Source of the DNA: Rhizobacter sp. | GTDB lineage: Bacteria > Pseudomonadota > Gammaproteobacteria > Burkholderiales > Burkholderiaceae_C | DNA: 62,990 nt | Direction: 5' to 3' | Assembly: GCA_025350965.1 (NCBI GenBank) | Contig: JANXWV010000142.1 | Span: 1-62,990, forward strand | Part shown: positions 45,572 through 56,224 of the stretch, piece by piece | Layout of the letters: each line of letters starts with the position of its first letter | How positions within the stretch are numbered: the stretch's first letter is position 1 | Notes under the pieces: generated by a model | The model's database searches: none | Seen by the model: the letters and a program-made list of their open reading frames with translations, nothing else | What the model was told of the DNA's origin: nothing | Made by a program: the position numbers and the translations under genes

Positions 45572-48500
45572 ATGAACGCACAGCCGAACTCAACGTCACG
45601 CCGCGCCCCGCGCGAGGCCGGCTCGCGGGCAAATACGCTGACTCATGCGGCGGCGCATTCGCACGCGCTGCGCCCGCTCGTGCTGGCGCTGCTCAGCGGC
45701 TTCCCGATGTGGAGCGTCGCGCAGACAGCCATCGCGCGGCCGCCGGTGCCTGCCACCTTCGTCGTGCCCCGGCCGATGCCCGGTTGGCGCGTCTCGGGCA
45801 TCGGAGCCGTGGCACCGGTGAACGTGCCGAACGGTCGGGGCGGTGTCGATCAGGCGATCAACCAGACCAGCCAGCGCGCGGTCTACAACTGGCAGTCGTT
45901 CGACATCGGCTCGGGCAGCAGTGTCACGTTCAACTTCCCGACGCAGAGCAGCAGTTCGCTGAACCGCGTGATCGGCTCGCCGGGGCCGTCGCAGATCTTC
46001 GGTTCGCTGAAGTCGCAGTACACCAACCCCGAAGCGGGCAAAGCGCCGCTGCCCGGCGGCACGATCTACCTCATCAACCAGAACGGCATTCTGTTCGGCC
46101 GCACGGCGCAGGTGAACACCGGGGCGCTGATCGCATCGACGTTGAACCTGACCGATGCCGACTTCAACGCCGGCCTTTCCAAGTCGATCACTGGCCTTGA
46201 CCCCACCTTCCGCTACGGCGGTGCAGCCGACCTGTTCACCGACAGCGCGAACTTCGTGCGGGTGGATGCCGGCGCGAACATCACGACGGCCAGCGGCGGG
46301 CGCGTGTTCCTGTTCGCGAAGAACGTGCAGAACGCAGGAACCATCTCCACCCCGGGTGGGCAGACCGCGCTGGCGGGCGGCGGCGAGGTGTACCTGAACG
46401 ACCCGACCAACGAGCCGCTCTATGCCTCGGAGGTGAACCCCCGGTTCCCGGCCACGCGAGGCTTGCTGGTCGAGGTGGGCAAGGGGAACGGCAGCGTGAG
46501 CAACTTGGCTGGCGGACTGATCGACGTGCCTACTGGCAACGCCACGCTGGTCGGTATGGCAGTGAACCAGAGCGGGCGCATCTCGGCCACGACCAGCGTG
46601 TCCGAGAACGGCTCGGTGATGTTGCTTGCGCGTGGCAATGCGCAGGCGCTCAACAGCGGCGTGTTGAAGAAGCAGGCCACCTCTTCGGGCGCGCTCACGC
46701 TCGGCGCGGGCAGCCAGATCGAAATCGCCCCCGATACGACGCTCGGCGCCGACGGCAAGGCGCTCACCTCGGACGGCTCCAGCACGTTCACCGCGTCGCG
46801 CGTGGAACTCGCCGGCAAGACCATCGACTTGCAGGCGGGCAGCAGCGTCGTGGCGCATGGCGGTGTGGTCAATGTGCGGGCCGAGCTGAGCCCGAACTAC
46901 GACGCGGCCCAGGCGCAGACATCGAAGGTGGCCGACACTCTGCAAGCAGCGCGCCTGGTGATCGGCGATGGCGCGAGCATCGACGTTTCGGGCACCACCA
47001 GCACAGTGGTCTCCGCAGCGCGCAACTTCGTCACCACCGAGTTGCTCGGCAAGACCGACCTGAAAGACGCGCCACTGCAGCGCGATGGCCCGCTGTATCG
47101 CAGCAAGGTCACGTTCGACCTGCGCAGCGCCGTGCCGATCCTGGGCGACACCAGCAGCTACCAAAGCGCGGTGAAGAAGACCGTGGACGAGCGCCTGGCC
47201 TCGGGCGGCACGATCGCGCTGTCGTCTACCGGCGCGCTCGTCACGCACCAAGGCTCGAAGCTCGATGTGTCCGGCGGCACGGTGACGTACACCGACGCCG
47301 TGGTCAAGCCGACGCAGTTGATCGCGGCTGATGGCAAACGCTATACCGTGAACGCGGCGCCGGCCGATGTGCTCTATGTCGGGATCGAAGGGGCCGCCAA
47401 GGCCGCCACGCTCGACCGCTGGGGCATCGTGCCGCAGTACTCGCCCACGCAGGCCTCGACGGGCCGCCTGGAGCAGGGCTACGTGGACGGCGCGGCCGGC
47501 GGCAAGCTCAGCCTGTCCGCTCCCATCAGCCTACTCGACGGCCACCTGGCGGCAGCCACAGTGGCCGGTGACCGCCAGACCCGTGGCGCCGATGCCGTCG
47601 CGGCCGCAGGGCGAGTCGAGATCGGTTTTCGCGACAACGGTGTGGTGGGCACGCCGCTGCTGTTCGGCACCAACAACTTCAAGACGGCCGGGGTGCGCGA
47701 GCTCACCATCGCAGCGAGCGAAGCCACACTGTCTGCGCCGTTCTGGTCGGCACCCTTGCTGGGTGCGTTGCCGAAACAGGGTCGCATCGCGGCCAGCAGC
47801 ATCAACGAAAGTGGCGCACGGCAAGTGGTCATCAGCACCGATGGCACGCTGTTTCAGGAGGCTGGCGCCACGGTGTCGCTCGCGCCGAAGTCGGTGCTCG
47901 ACCTGGCCGCCGCTGGCACCGGTGGGCTCATGGTCGGGGGCGGCTTCAGCTCCGTGGGCGGGAGCTTCGCTGCCAGCACGGGCAACTTGTCAAACGCGTC
48001 GTTGAACGGGCCGACGGTCGCGGGCACGCTGATGCTCGCCGCAGGTCAGCGCATCGACGTGGCCGGCAACTGGGTCAACCAACTGCTCGACGGCACATCT
48101 GCCACGCCCGCGTTTGCCGGTGGGTCGGTGGCTTTGAGCGCCGCACGCGCGTTGATCCTGCAAGACAGCAGCCGCATCGATGTGTCGGGTGGTGGCACGG
48201 TGCTGTCGTCAGGGTCAGTGGCCGGCACGAACGCGGGCAGCGTCACGCTGCAGAGCAACAACGTGTTCACCAACGCGGCAGATCTGCCTGCGGCCATCCA
48301 CGTCGGTGCTGTGCTCAAGGCTCAATCGCTGGCGGGTGGCGGCACGCTCAGCGTGAAGGCGGCCGACGTGAGCATCGGCGCCAAGCCCTTGCCGCTGGGC
48401 GTTGCCGACGGCGCCACGCGTGGCTCGCTGGTGATGTCGGAAGCGTTCTTCCGCAACGGCGGCTTCACGAGCTACCAGGTCGATGCGCTGCGCTCACTGA

Positions 48501-51500
48501 CCGTGCAACCGGGAACCCTGATCGCCCCGAGGACGAGCAACTGGGTGGCCACGGCCGACGTACGCAACGTGGCCAGTGGCACCCGCCCGTCGAGCTTCTT
48601 GATCGAAGGCGTGTTGCCGGAATCGCAACGCAAGCCGGTGAGCCTGCGCTTGACGGCGAACGGCCCTGCGAGCCCGTCGCCGTCGGGCAACCTGAGCGTT
48701 GCGGCCGGTGCGCGCATCGAGACCGACGCGCTTGCCACCGTCAGCCTGCGTGCGGGCCTGAACCTGACCCTCGAAGGGCAGGTGCAGGCACCGGGCGGCA
48801 ACGTCAACCTGGCACTGGTTTCGACCGCGAACGCCGATCAACCGGTGAAGGGCAGATTGATCGTCGATGGGTCGGCCACCATCGATGTGTCGGGCAAGGC
48901 GCTGCTCCAGCCGTCGGATCTGGCCGTGCCCAAAGGCAAGGTCGTTGCGGGCGGCAACGTCAGCCTCTCATCGAACGCCGTCGAGACGCGCTTCACGGCG
49001 ATCGAAGTTCGGCCCGGTGCCGAAATCAACGCGGACGGCGCCACTTCGCAACTGTCGGTCGACACAACCACGTCGGCCGGCTCGGTGGCCACGCGCGTGC
49101 AGACCGTCAGCAGCGCTGGCGGCACGATCACCATCGCGGCGAGCGACGGAGGCGCTGCGCTGGCAGGCGCGATGCACGCGATCGGCGGCGCGCCGGACGC
49201 GGCGGGCGGCAAGTTCGCGCTGAGCATCACGGGCCGGCGCGACCCGTTGTTCCCACGACCGACCGACCCTGCCGACCGGGCCATCCAGATTCAGGACGCG
49301 CCGGTGACACAGGCCGCCGCTGTCTACGGCACGGCGCTGGTGTCGGCCAAGTCGCTGCGCGAAAACTTCGCGGACGTGTCGTTGAAGGCACCGGACCACA
49401 TCACCTTCAACGGCAACCTCGACCTGTCGATGCCCCGCGAGCTGGTGCTGGACGCGCCCGCCTTGCAGGCCTTGCCTGGCAGCCGCGTGCAGCTCGGCGG
49501 AGGCGCCAGCGTCCAGCTCGGCGGCACGCCCGATTCCTTGTTCGCGCCGGCCACGGCCATCACCGGCAACAGCCAGTTGAAGGTGGCGGGAGGCCTGGTC
49601 GAGCTGTACGGCAATCAGGCCTTGCAGGGCTTCGGTCAGGTGGCGGTGCAGGCGGCATCGGAGCTGCGGCTGAACAGCGTGGCCGGCAACACCGACACGG
49701 CCCTCGGCCGCTTCGCCGTCAAGGCCGACCTGACCTTGTCGGCACCCCAGGTGGTGCCAACGTCCAACTCGGCATTCACCATCGATGCGCCGCTGCACAG
49801 CGTGCTCGTCACGGGCGGCGACGCGACGGTGGCGCCGCCGCTTTCGGCCGGTGGTTCGGTGACGATCAACGCGCAGACCATCGCGCAAAACGGCGTGCTG
49901 CGAGCCCCGTTCGGCGCCATCACGCTGAACGGCACGCAGGGCGTCACGCTTGGCGCCGGCAGTCAGACATCGGTGTCGGGCGCTGGCATGACCGTGCCCT
50001 TCGGCTCGACCAGCGGCGGCGAAAAATGGGTCTACGCCGGCAAGGCCCTCAACGCCCCGGCCGAGAAGACGATCAACCTCATCGCACCCGGCCGGCAGAT
50101 CACGCTGGAGAGCGGCGCGGCCTTGAACCTCGCCGGTGGCGGCGACCTGCTCGGGCTCGAGTTCGTGCCTGGCCCGGGTGGCTCGAAAGACGTGTTCGCC
50201 GGTGCGGCCGGCGGCGCGTTCGCGATCATTCCGACGATCACGGCCTATGCGCCGCAAGACGCCGACATCCTCGCCACCAAAGATGCGGCCGGCGCGGTGC
50301 CGAGCGTCGCGCTCGGGCGCCAGATCACCTTCGGCGCCGGTGGCCCGGTGCCGGCTGGAACCTACGCCGTGCTGCCAGCACGCTACGCCGTGCTGGGCAA
50401 CGCCTTCCTCGTGCGGCCGGTTGCCTCGGCGGCACCGCTGGCGCTCGATGCGGCCGTGCCCAAGGCCGATGGCTCGGTGCTCGTCGGCGCGCGGTTCGGC
50501 TCGGCCGGAACTGGGTTCGCCGACTCGCAGACGGGCAGCTTTCAGGTGATGACCTCGGCGCAGGCGCTGCGCTCCAGCGAGATCCGCCAGACCAGCGCGA
50601 ACGACTACTTCACGGCCCAGGCCGCCAGCCTTGAGACGACCGCCCCACGCCGGCCAATCGATGCCGGCCGGCTCAATCTCGTGGCCAATGCACAGGTGCT
50701 GAACGGCAGCTACGACTTCGGCCTGCCCGCTGACAAGCGCGCCCGTGGCGGCGAGATCGACGTGTCGGCCGACCGCATTCTGGTGAGCAGCAACAACGCA
50801 ACGGCCGATGCCGGTGTGCTGGTGCTGCAGCCCGCTGCGTTGAACGCCACTGGCGCCGCGCTCGTGGTGCTGGGCGGTTCGCGCGGCGGCGCCAGTGGCA
50901 GCGACGTGACGGTGGCCGCGAGCGAGGTCGTGATCGACAACGCTGGCGCCGGGCTGGCGCTGGCCGACCTGTTGATCGTTGCGAAGAACCGCGTCGAGCT
51001 GAAGGCCGGTGCCCCGCTCTCTTCGACCGGCAACGTCGAGTCCGAGGCATTGAAGCTGACCGGCGACGGCGCACTGCTGCGCCTGAGCGGCGATGGCGCG
51101 GCCTCGACCACGCGCACCGGCGTGCAGCGCAACGCGGGTGACCTGGTGATCGGCGCCGGCGCCAAACTCGTGGCCGAATCCATCACGGCCGAAGGTACAC
51201 GCAGCGCCGTGATTGCCGCCGACGCGAGCGTGCAGGCCGACAAGAGCCTGACCCTGGGTGCCAGCCGGCTCGCGGTCGGCAGCGTCAGCCCCGCGCGGCT
51301 CGCGCCCGGCACGCTGCTGCTGACCCCCGCGTTGATCACGCAGATCAGCCACACCGAATCGCTCACGCTGCGCAGCTTCGACGGGCTCGACTTCTACGGC
51401 ACGGCCAGCGTTGGCGGCGACGCATTGAAGGCGCTCGCGCTCGACACCGGCACCGTGCGCCTGGTGGGCGCGGGCACGTCGGCCGCGTTGACCGCAGGCA

Positions 51501-54500
51501 AGGTCACGCTCACCAACACATCGGGCGCCGCTGCGGTGGCGACGGCGGGCAGCGGTGAGTTGACCATCAAAGCGACGGCCGTTGCGGGCGCGGGTTCAGG
51601 TGCCGGGCAGGTCGTCATCGGCCCCGGCAGCATGGCCGTCGCAGGTGCCCGGACCGTCACGCTGGATGCGGCTAACGAGGTGCTGCTGCAGGGGCAATCG
51701 CAATTCGCCGTGGGCAACGACCTGCTGCTGCGCACCGCTGCGCTCGAAGCGCAGAAGGCCGCAAGCGCGGTGTTCACCGCGGCCGGCAACGTGCTGATCG
51801 ACGCAGCAGGCCGGGCCAGCGCCGAGGCGGGCGGGAGTGGCGCGCATGTGGTGATCAACGGCGCGAGCATCGCGCAACGCGGCAACGTGGTGCTGCCCTC
51901 GGGTGAACTCAGCTTGAACGCGAGCGGCAACGCCGGCAGCGACGCGGTGACCTTCGGTGCAGGCTCGGTGACGGACTTGTCGGGGCGGCTGAAGACCTTC
52001 GACAGCGTCACGGTAGCCACTCCCGGCGGTGACCTTCGCATCAACGCGCAAGCTGGCAACGTGGTCGTGGGGGCGGGCGCGGTGCTCGATGTGTCGGCAC
52101 CCGGCGCGGCCGGTCGAGCGGGCAGCATCGCGATCTCTGCCGTTGCCGGAAGTGCCGATCTCGCTGGCCGGCTGCGCGGCACGTCGGCGTTGGGCCAGCC
52201 CGGTGGCAGCCTGAGCGTGGACACGCAAATGCCGCTCGATCTGGCGCGGCTCGCCGCTTCGATCGACGCCGAGCGGACGCCGCTGCTTGGCAACTTCGGC
52301 GAGTCGCTCGACGTGCGCAACCGCGCGGGCGATCAAACGCTGGTCGCAGGCGGGCCGGGCCTGTCGGCGCGCCGCATCGGCGTGAGCAGCGATGCCGGCA
52401 GCCTCACTGTGGCGGGTAGCGTCACGGCCAGCGGCGGCTCCGAGCCCACCGTGATGCTGGCCGGTGGTGCCGCACTCACGCTCACGCCGACCGCGCAGGT
52501 CGCAGCCCACAGCAGTGGCAAGGTCGGGGGGCGTGTCGACCTGCTTTCGGGCACAGCGACGGCGGCAGCCGGCAACGGGCAGATCAACCTCACCGGCGGC
52601 AGCATCGACACCCGCGCCGCAGCGGGTGGCGTCGATGGGCAGTTGCTGCTGCGCGCGAGCGTCGATGCATCAGGCACCGATGTGCGCGTCGGCCCCATCG
52701 CGACCGCGATCAACGGTGCCGTGCTCGTGGACGTGGAGGCCGTCAGCCGCTACGCCGCGACCGTGGTCGACGCCGACCTGGCCACGCGCATCGCAGCCGA
52801 CAACGAGGCCTTCGCCGGCACGGCGGGCGCCAATGCGGCCAAGGTGCTCGACCGCATCGGCAACGGCAACTCGGCGCTGCGCGGCAAGCTGATGCTGCGC
52901 TCGGGGGTCGAGATCAACTCGGCGGGCAACCTGCTCGTCGCGGCCGATGACCAGGGCAATGGCTGGAACCTGACCCGCTTCGACGATGCCGGCCAGCCCT
53001 TGCCGCAAGCCACGGGCGCACCGCTGGCGGTCACCTTGCGCGCGGCCGGCAACCTGAACGTCGCGGCGAGCATCAGCGACGGCTTCTCACCGGCCGGCGA
53101 CAACGCGCCCGAGACGCGCGAGGCCGCTCAACTCATCACCCGCGCCGCCGTGATCTTGCCGGGCCGCGGTGCCGACATCCGCCTGGTCGGCGGAGCAGAC
53201 CTGTCTGCCGCCAACGTCATGGCCACGGTGCGCAGCACCACGCAAGGCGACGTGATCGTCGGCACCAACGGCGTGAGCGGCCCTGATGTGCTGGTGCGCA
53301 CCACCACCGGCAACGTGCAGGTGGCCGCAGGCCGTGACGTGGCACTCGCGAACCGTCAGGCTGCTGTCTACACAACCGGCACGCCGGTGGCCGACGCTGC
53401 GCTGACCGGCTACGCGGGCAACCTGCTGTTGGCCGAGGCTTACGTGGGCTTGGCCGGTCAGCCGCAGAACCCGTTCTTGCAAGGCGGCGGCGGCGTGGCG
53501 GTGCAAGCGGGGCGCGACGTGCTCGGCGCCACCGGTGCCGGCCAGCAATATGCGAGCGAGTGGCTCTGGATCTCGGGCAACCAGCGGCCCGATGGCGGCA
53601 CGCCGCTCTGGTACGGCCGCTACGACTACTTCAACCAGGGCTTTGCGGCCTTCGGCGGTGGCAACGTGTCGGCCAGTGCCGGGCGCGATGCGAAGAACGT
53701 TGAACTGTCTTCAGCCACCAGCGGCTACGTGCCGAACTCGGGAGCCGCCACATCCGCCGTTTTCGGCGGCGGCAACGTCAGCCTGCAAGCCGGGCGCGAC
53801 GTGGTCGGTGGTTTCGTGTTGGCGGGCCAGGGCAACGCGAGCGTGGCTGCGGGCCGCAACATCAGCGCCGCCGCGTCGGAGCCGGCGTTGCAGGTGGTGT
53901 ACGGCGAGACGAACATCGATGTTCAGGCGCGCAACAACCTCGACCTGGGCCGCCTCACATCGTTCGGCCTGGTCGGCGTGACAGGCCAGTACAACAACAC
54001 CGCCATCGACCGGGCCATCACCGGTGTCTCGAACGGCGCGAGCCTGCTGGTGGTCGCCGGTGCCGGCGACCTGACCTACCGCGCGCGCTCGATTCCGACC
54101 ACACCGACCCACTCCGACGTCAGCGGCAACCGCGGCCAGGTCATCCCGTCGGACGCAAGCTTCGCGGCACCGCAGGGCAACGTGGCGCTCGGCTCCGTCG
54201 TGCAGGTGCCCGGCTCGGATGGCCACCTCGACATCGTGGCGCAAGGCGATGTGAAAGTTGCGTCGGTCGCCGTGACTGCCACCACGCCGATCCAGCTCAC
54301 ACCGACGCTGATCAGCGGCAACACGTCGTTCGCGAACCTGACCGACCCGTTCGCGCGCGACCAGACCCCGTTCGACAACAGCAGCCGTGCGCCGGTACGG
54401 ATCGTGGCCAGCGACGGCACGGTCAACCTGTCCGAGAAGGTCAGGGCGGTGCGGCCGGTTCGTATTCTTGCCGGCCAGGACATCGACTTCTCCGGGGGGT

Positions 54501-56155
54501 CTGCGTCGGGGCTGGCGATGCAGCATCAGAGCGGGGACGAACTGTCGCTGCTCCAAGCGGGCCGCGACATCTTTTTCCCCGATTTCAACAACCTGGGCGG
54601 GGTCGACCTGAAGCTGCACGGGCCGGGTGATCTGGTGCTGCAGGCGGGTCGCAACATCGACCTGCGCGCCTCCGGCGGCATTGGCGCAGTGGGCAACCGC
54701 GAGAACGCCGCGCTGTCCGATGGCAGCGCGGCCGTGACCGTGCTCGCCGGCGTGCCCTTCATCGGCACCGACTACCGCCGCGCGACAGCGTGGTTCTTCC
54801 CGGTGCTCGGTGGCACCGGCATCGCGGGCTATGCGCCCGAACTGGCGGCGCAGATCGAGGCCGCGCAGGCCGGGCAGCCGCTGCCCGCACTCGGCAGCAG
54901 CGCGGCGCTCGCCTTCAAGGCCTTGCCCATCGACCAGCGCATCGCGAAGGCCCAGGCCCTCGTCGGCAACCTTGGTTTCAATGCGGCGGTGCTGGCCTAT
55001 GTGCGCCGCGTCGACGCGAACGGAGCGCTCGACCAGGCGATTGCCAACAGCCGGTTCGCGGCCATGTCCGCAAGCGACCAGGCGGCCGTCGTCGGCGCCG
55101 CACTGGCGGGAAAGTGGTCTGTCGCCATCGCCGCCGATCAACAGGTGGCGCAAGTCTTGGCCATGGCCGCATTGCAAGGCCCGAGCCACTCGTATGCGGA
55201 CGCACTGGCCAGTTTCGTCGCGGCTTCGACCGGACGCAGCGGCCTCAGTGTTGGCCAAAGCCTGACCGCGTTCGCTGCGCTGCCCGTCGAGCGGCAATTG
55301 CTGTTCGTCAACAAGGTGCTCGCCAGCGAAGTGAGGACCGCCGGGCGCGCCGCTTCGGCGCTCACAGGCACGGAGCGCGACGCCGCCTATGCCGTGGCCT
55401 ACGCGGCCATCGACACCGTGTTCCCGGAGTACGGTGCCATCGGGAACGTCAACATGGGTTCCAGCCAGGTGCGCACGTTCCAGGGCAGCGATGTGGCCCT
55501 GCTCACGCCGCGCGGTGGCATCAACGTGGGCGAACTCACCGCGGCGTCGCAAGGCAAGAGCGCGAGCCTCCTGGGCATCGTCACGGCGGCAGGCGGTGAC
55601 ATTGCCCTGATCGTGCGCGACAACGTGGCGGTCAACCAATCCCGCGTCTTCACCGTCGGCAAGGGCGACCTGTTGATGTGGTCGTCAGAAGGCAACCTCG
55701 ACGCCGGGCGCGGCGCAAAGACGGTGACGGGCGCGCCGCCGCCGGTGTTCCGGTTCGACGACCAGGGCAACTTCGTCATCGACACCTCGGGCTCGTTCAC
55801 CGGCAGCGGCATTGCCGTGCTCGACGCGGCCAGCACGCTCGACCTGTATGCCCCGAAGGGCGAGATCAACGCGGGCGACGCCGGCATCAAGTCGGTCGGC
55901 AATGCCTTCTTCGGCGCCGCGCGCTTCGTGGGCGGCGACAACCTGAGCATCGGCGGCGTGGCCATTGGCGCGCCACCCCCGGCGCCGACCGGCGGCGCCA
56001 CGGCGGGCCTGGGCGCGCTGGGCCAGGCGGCCACGTCAGCCGGCACGCGGATCGCGCCCGAAGACAGCGAAGAAGAGAAGGAACGCAAGCGCCGCAAGCG
56101 CCTGAACCTGATCCTCGACTTCCTCGGCTTCGGCGACGGGTCGGGCAAGAACTGA
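45572..56155 (+). CDS. TpsA giant filamentous haemagglutinin-like adhesin (DUF3739)
   Basis: A 3527-residue secreted protein. An extended signal region (~55 residues, ending near SVAQTAIA) precedes the TPS domain, whose conserved box reads LINQNGILFG (NQNG at 169-172 replaces NPNG). A very long beta-helix follows, rich in Ala, Gly and Ser with many xAGRDVxL-type turns. The last ~250 residues match DUF3739: NVNMGSSQVRTFQGSDVALL, GDLLMWSSEGNLDAG and LDLYAPKGEINAGDAG. A highly charged tail ends the protein. I see no cysteine. Start ATG at 45572 has GGAG seven bases upstream. This class is known in pseudomonads with ExbB/ExbD neighbours. Confidence 0.93.
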   Translation: MNAQPNSTSRRAPREAGSRANTLTHAAAHSHALRPLVLALLSGFPMWSVAQTAIARPPVPATFVVPRPMPGWRVSGIGAVAPVNVPNGRGGVDQAINQTSQRAVYNWQSFDIGSGSSVTFNFPTQSSSSLNRVIGSPGPSQIFGSLKSQYTNPEAGKAPLPGGTIYLINQNGILFGRTAQVNTGALIASTLNLTDADFNAGLSKSITGLDPTFRYGGAADLFTDSANFVRVDAGANITTASGGRVFLFAKNVQNAGTISTPGGQTALAGGGEVYLNDPTNEPLYASEVNPRFPATRGLLVEVGKGNGSVSNLAGGLIDVPTGNATLVGMAVNQSGRISATTSVSENGSVMLLARGNAQALNSGVLKKQATSSGALTLGAGSQIEIAPDTTLGADGKALTSDGSSTFTASRVELAGKTIDLQAGSSVVAHGGVVNVRAELSPNYDAAQAQTSKVADTLQAARLVIGDGASIDVSGTTSTVVSAARNFVTTELLGKTDLKDAPLQRDGPLYRSKVTFDLRSAVPILGDTSSYQSAVKKTVDERLASGGTIALSSTGALVTHQGSKLDVSGGTVTYTDAVVKPTQLIAADGKRYTVNAAPADVLYVGIEGAAKAATLDRWGIVPQYSPTQASTGRLEQGYVDGAAGGKLSLSAPISLLDGHLAAATVAGDRQTRGADAVAAAGRVEIGFRDNGVVGTPLLFGTNNFKTAGVRELTIAASEATLSAPFWSAPLLGALPKQGRIAASSINESGARQVVISTDGTLFQEAGATVSLAPKSVLDLAAAGTGGLMVGGGFSSVGGSFAASTGNLSNASLNGPTVAGTLMLAAGQRIDVAGNWVNQLLDGTSATPAFAGGSVALSAARALILQDSSRIDVSGGGTVLSSGSVAGTNAGSVTLQSNNVFTNAADLPAAIHVGAVLKAQSLAGGGTLSVKAADVSIGAKPLPLGVADGATRGSLVMSEAFFRNGGFTSYQVDALRSLTVQPGTLIAPRTSNWVATADVRNVASGTRPSSFLIEGVLPESQRKPVSLRLTANGPASPSPSGNLSVAAGARIETDALATVSLRAGLNLTLEGQVQAPGGNVNLALVSTANADQPVKGRLIVDGSATIDVSGKALLQPSDLAVPKGKVVAGGNVSLSSNAVETRFTAIEVRPGAEINADGATSQLSVDTTTSAGSVATRVQTVSSAGGTITIAASDGGAALAGAMHAIGGAPDAAGGKFALSITGRRDPLFPRPTDPADRAIQIQDAPVTQAAAVYGTALVSAKSLRENFADVSLKAPDHITFNGNLDLSMPRELVLDAPALQALPGSRVQLGGGASVQLGGTPDSLFAPATAITGNSQLKVAGGLVELYGNQALQGFGQVAVQAASELRLNSVAGNTDTALGRFAVKADLTLSAPQVVPTSNSAFTIDAPLHSVLVTGGDATVAPPLSAGGSVTINAQTIAQNGVLRAPFGAITLNGTQGVTLGAGSQTSVSGAGMTVPFGSTSGGEKWVYAGKALNAPAEKTINLIAPGRQITLESGAALNLAGGGDLLGLEFVPGPGGSKDVFAGAAGGAFAIIPTITAYAPQDADILATKDAAGAVPSVALGRQITFGAGGPVPAGTYAVLPARYAVLGNAFLVRPVASAAPLALDAAVPKADGSVLVGARFGSAGTGFADSQTGSFQVMTSAQALRSSEIRQTSANDYFTAQAASLETTAPRRPIDAGRLNLVANAQVLNGSYDFGLPADKRARGGEIDVSADRILVSSNNATADAGVLVLQPAALNATGAALVVLGGSRGGASGSDVTVAASEVVIDNAGAGLALADLLIVAKNRVELKAGAPLSSTGNVESEALKLTGDGALLRLSGDGAASTTRTGVQRNAGDLVIGAGAKLVAESITAEGTRSAVIAADASVQADKSLTLGASRLAVGSVSPARLAPGTLLLTPALITQISHTESLTLRSFDGLDFYGTASVGGDALKALALDTGTVRLVGAGTSAALTAGKVTLTNTSGAAAVATAGSGELTIKATAVAGAGSGAGQVVIGPGSMAVAGARTVTLDAANEVLLQGQSQFAVGNDLLLRTAALEAQKAASAVFTAAGNVLIDAAGRASAEAGGSGAHVVINGASIAQRGNVVLPSGELSLNASGNAGSDAVTFGAGSVTDLSGRLKTFDSVTVATPGGDLRINAQAGNVVVGAGAVLDVSAPGAAGRAGSIAISAVAGSADLAGRLRGTSALGQPGGSLSVDTQMPLDLARLAASIDAERTPLLGNFGESLDVRNRAGDQTLVAGGPGLSARRIGVSSDAGSLTVAGSVTASGGSEPTVMLAGGAALTLTPTAQVAAHSSGKVGGRVDLLSGTATAAAGNGQINLTGGSIDTRAAAGGVDGQLLLRASVDASGTDVRVGPIATAINGAVLVDVEAVSRYAATVVDADLATRIAADNEAFAGTAGANAAKVLDRIGNGNSALRGKLMLRSGVEINSAGNLLVAADDQGNGWNLTRFDDAGQPLPQATGAPLAVTLRAAGNLNVAASISDGFSPAGDNAPETREAAQLITRAAVILPGRGADIRLVGGADLSAANVMATVRSTTQGDVIVGTNGVSGPDVLVRTTTGNVQVAAGRDVALANRQAAVYTTGTPVADAALTGYAGNLLLAEAYVGLAGQPQNPFLQGGGGVAVQAGRDVLGATGAGQQYASEWLWISGNQRPDGGTPLWYGRYDYFNQGFAAFGGGNVSASAGRDAKNVELSSATSGYVPNSGAATSAVFGGGNVSLQAGRDVVGGFVLAGQGNASVAAGRNISAAASEPALQVVYGETNIDVQARNNLDLGRLTSFGLVGVTGQYNNTAIDRAITGVSNGASLLVVAGAGDLTYRARSIPTTPTHSDVSGNRGQVIPSDASFAAPQGNVALGSVVQVPGSDGHLDIVAQGDVKVASVAVTATTPIQLTPTLISGNTSFANLTDPFARDQTPFDNSSRAPVRIVASDGTVNLSEKVRAVRPVRILAGQDIDFSGGSASGLAMQHQSGDELSLLQAGRDIFFPDFNNLGGVDLKLHGPGDLVLQAGRNIDLRASGGIGAVGNRENAALSDGSAAVTVLAGVPFIGTDYRRATAWFFPVLGGTGIAGYAPELAAQIEAAQAGQPLPALGSSAALAFKALPIDQRIAKAQALVGNLGFNAAVLAYVRRVDANGALDQAIANSRFAAMSASDQAAVVGAALAGKWSVAIAADQQVAQVLAMAALQGPSHSYADALASFVAASTGRSGLSVGQSLTAFAALPVERQLLFVNKVLASEVRTAGRAASALTGTERDAAYAVAYAAIDTVFPEYGAIGNVNMGSSQVRTFQGSDVALLTPRGGINVGELTAASQGKSASLLGIVTAAGGDIALIVRDNVAVNQSRVFTVGKGDLLMWSSEGNLDAGRGAKTVTGAPPPVFRFDDQGNFVIDTSGSFTGSGIAVLDAASTLDLYAPKGEINAGDAGIKSVGNAFFGAARFVGGDNLSIGGVAIGAPPPAPTGGATAGLGALGQAATSAGTRIAPEDSEEEKERKRRKRLNLILDFLGFGDGSGKN

Positions 56156-56224
56156 ACGGCGCGCTGCCTGCGGCCAAGCCACCGACGTCATCCACTCCAC
56201 CCCAACATCGGACTCGCTCACACC

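Noticed and set aside
45596..47251. Long minus-strand open frame inside the TpsA gene
   Set aside because: It is low in hydrophobic clusters and has no motif; the plus-strand frame has the TPS domain and a good start site.
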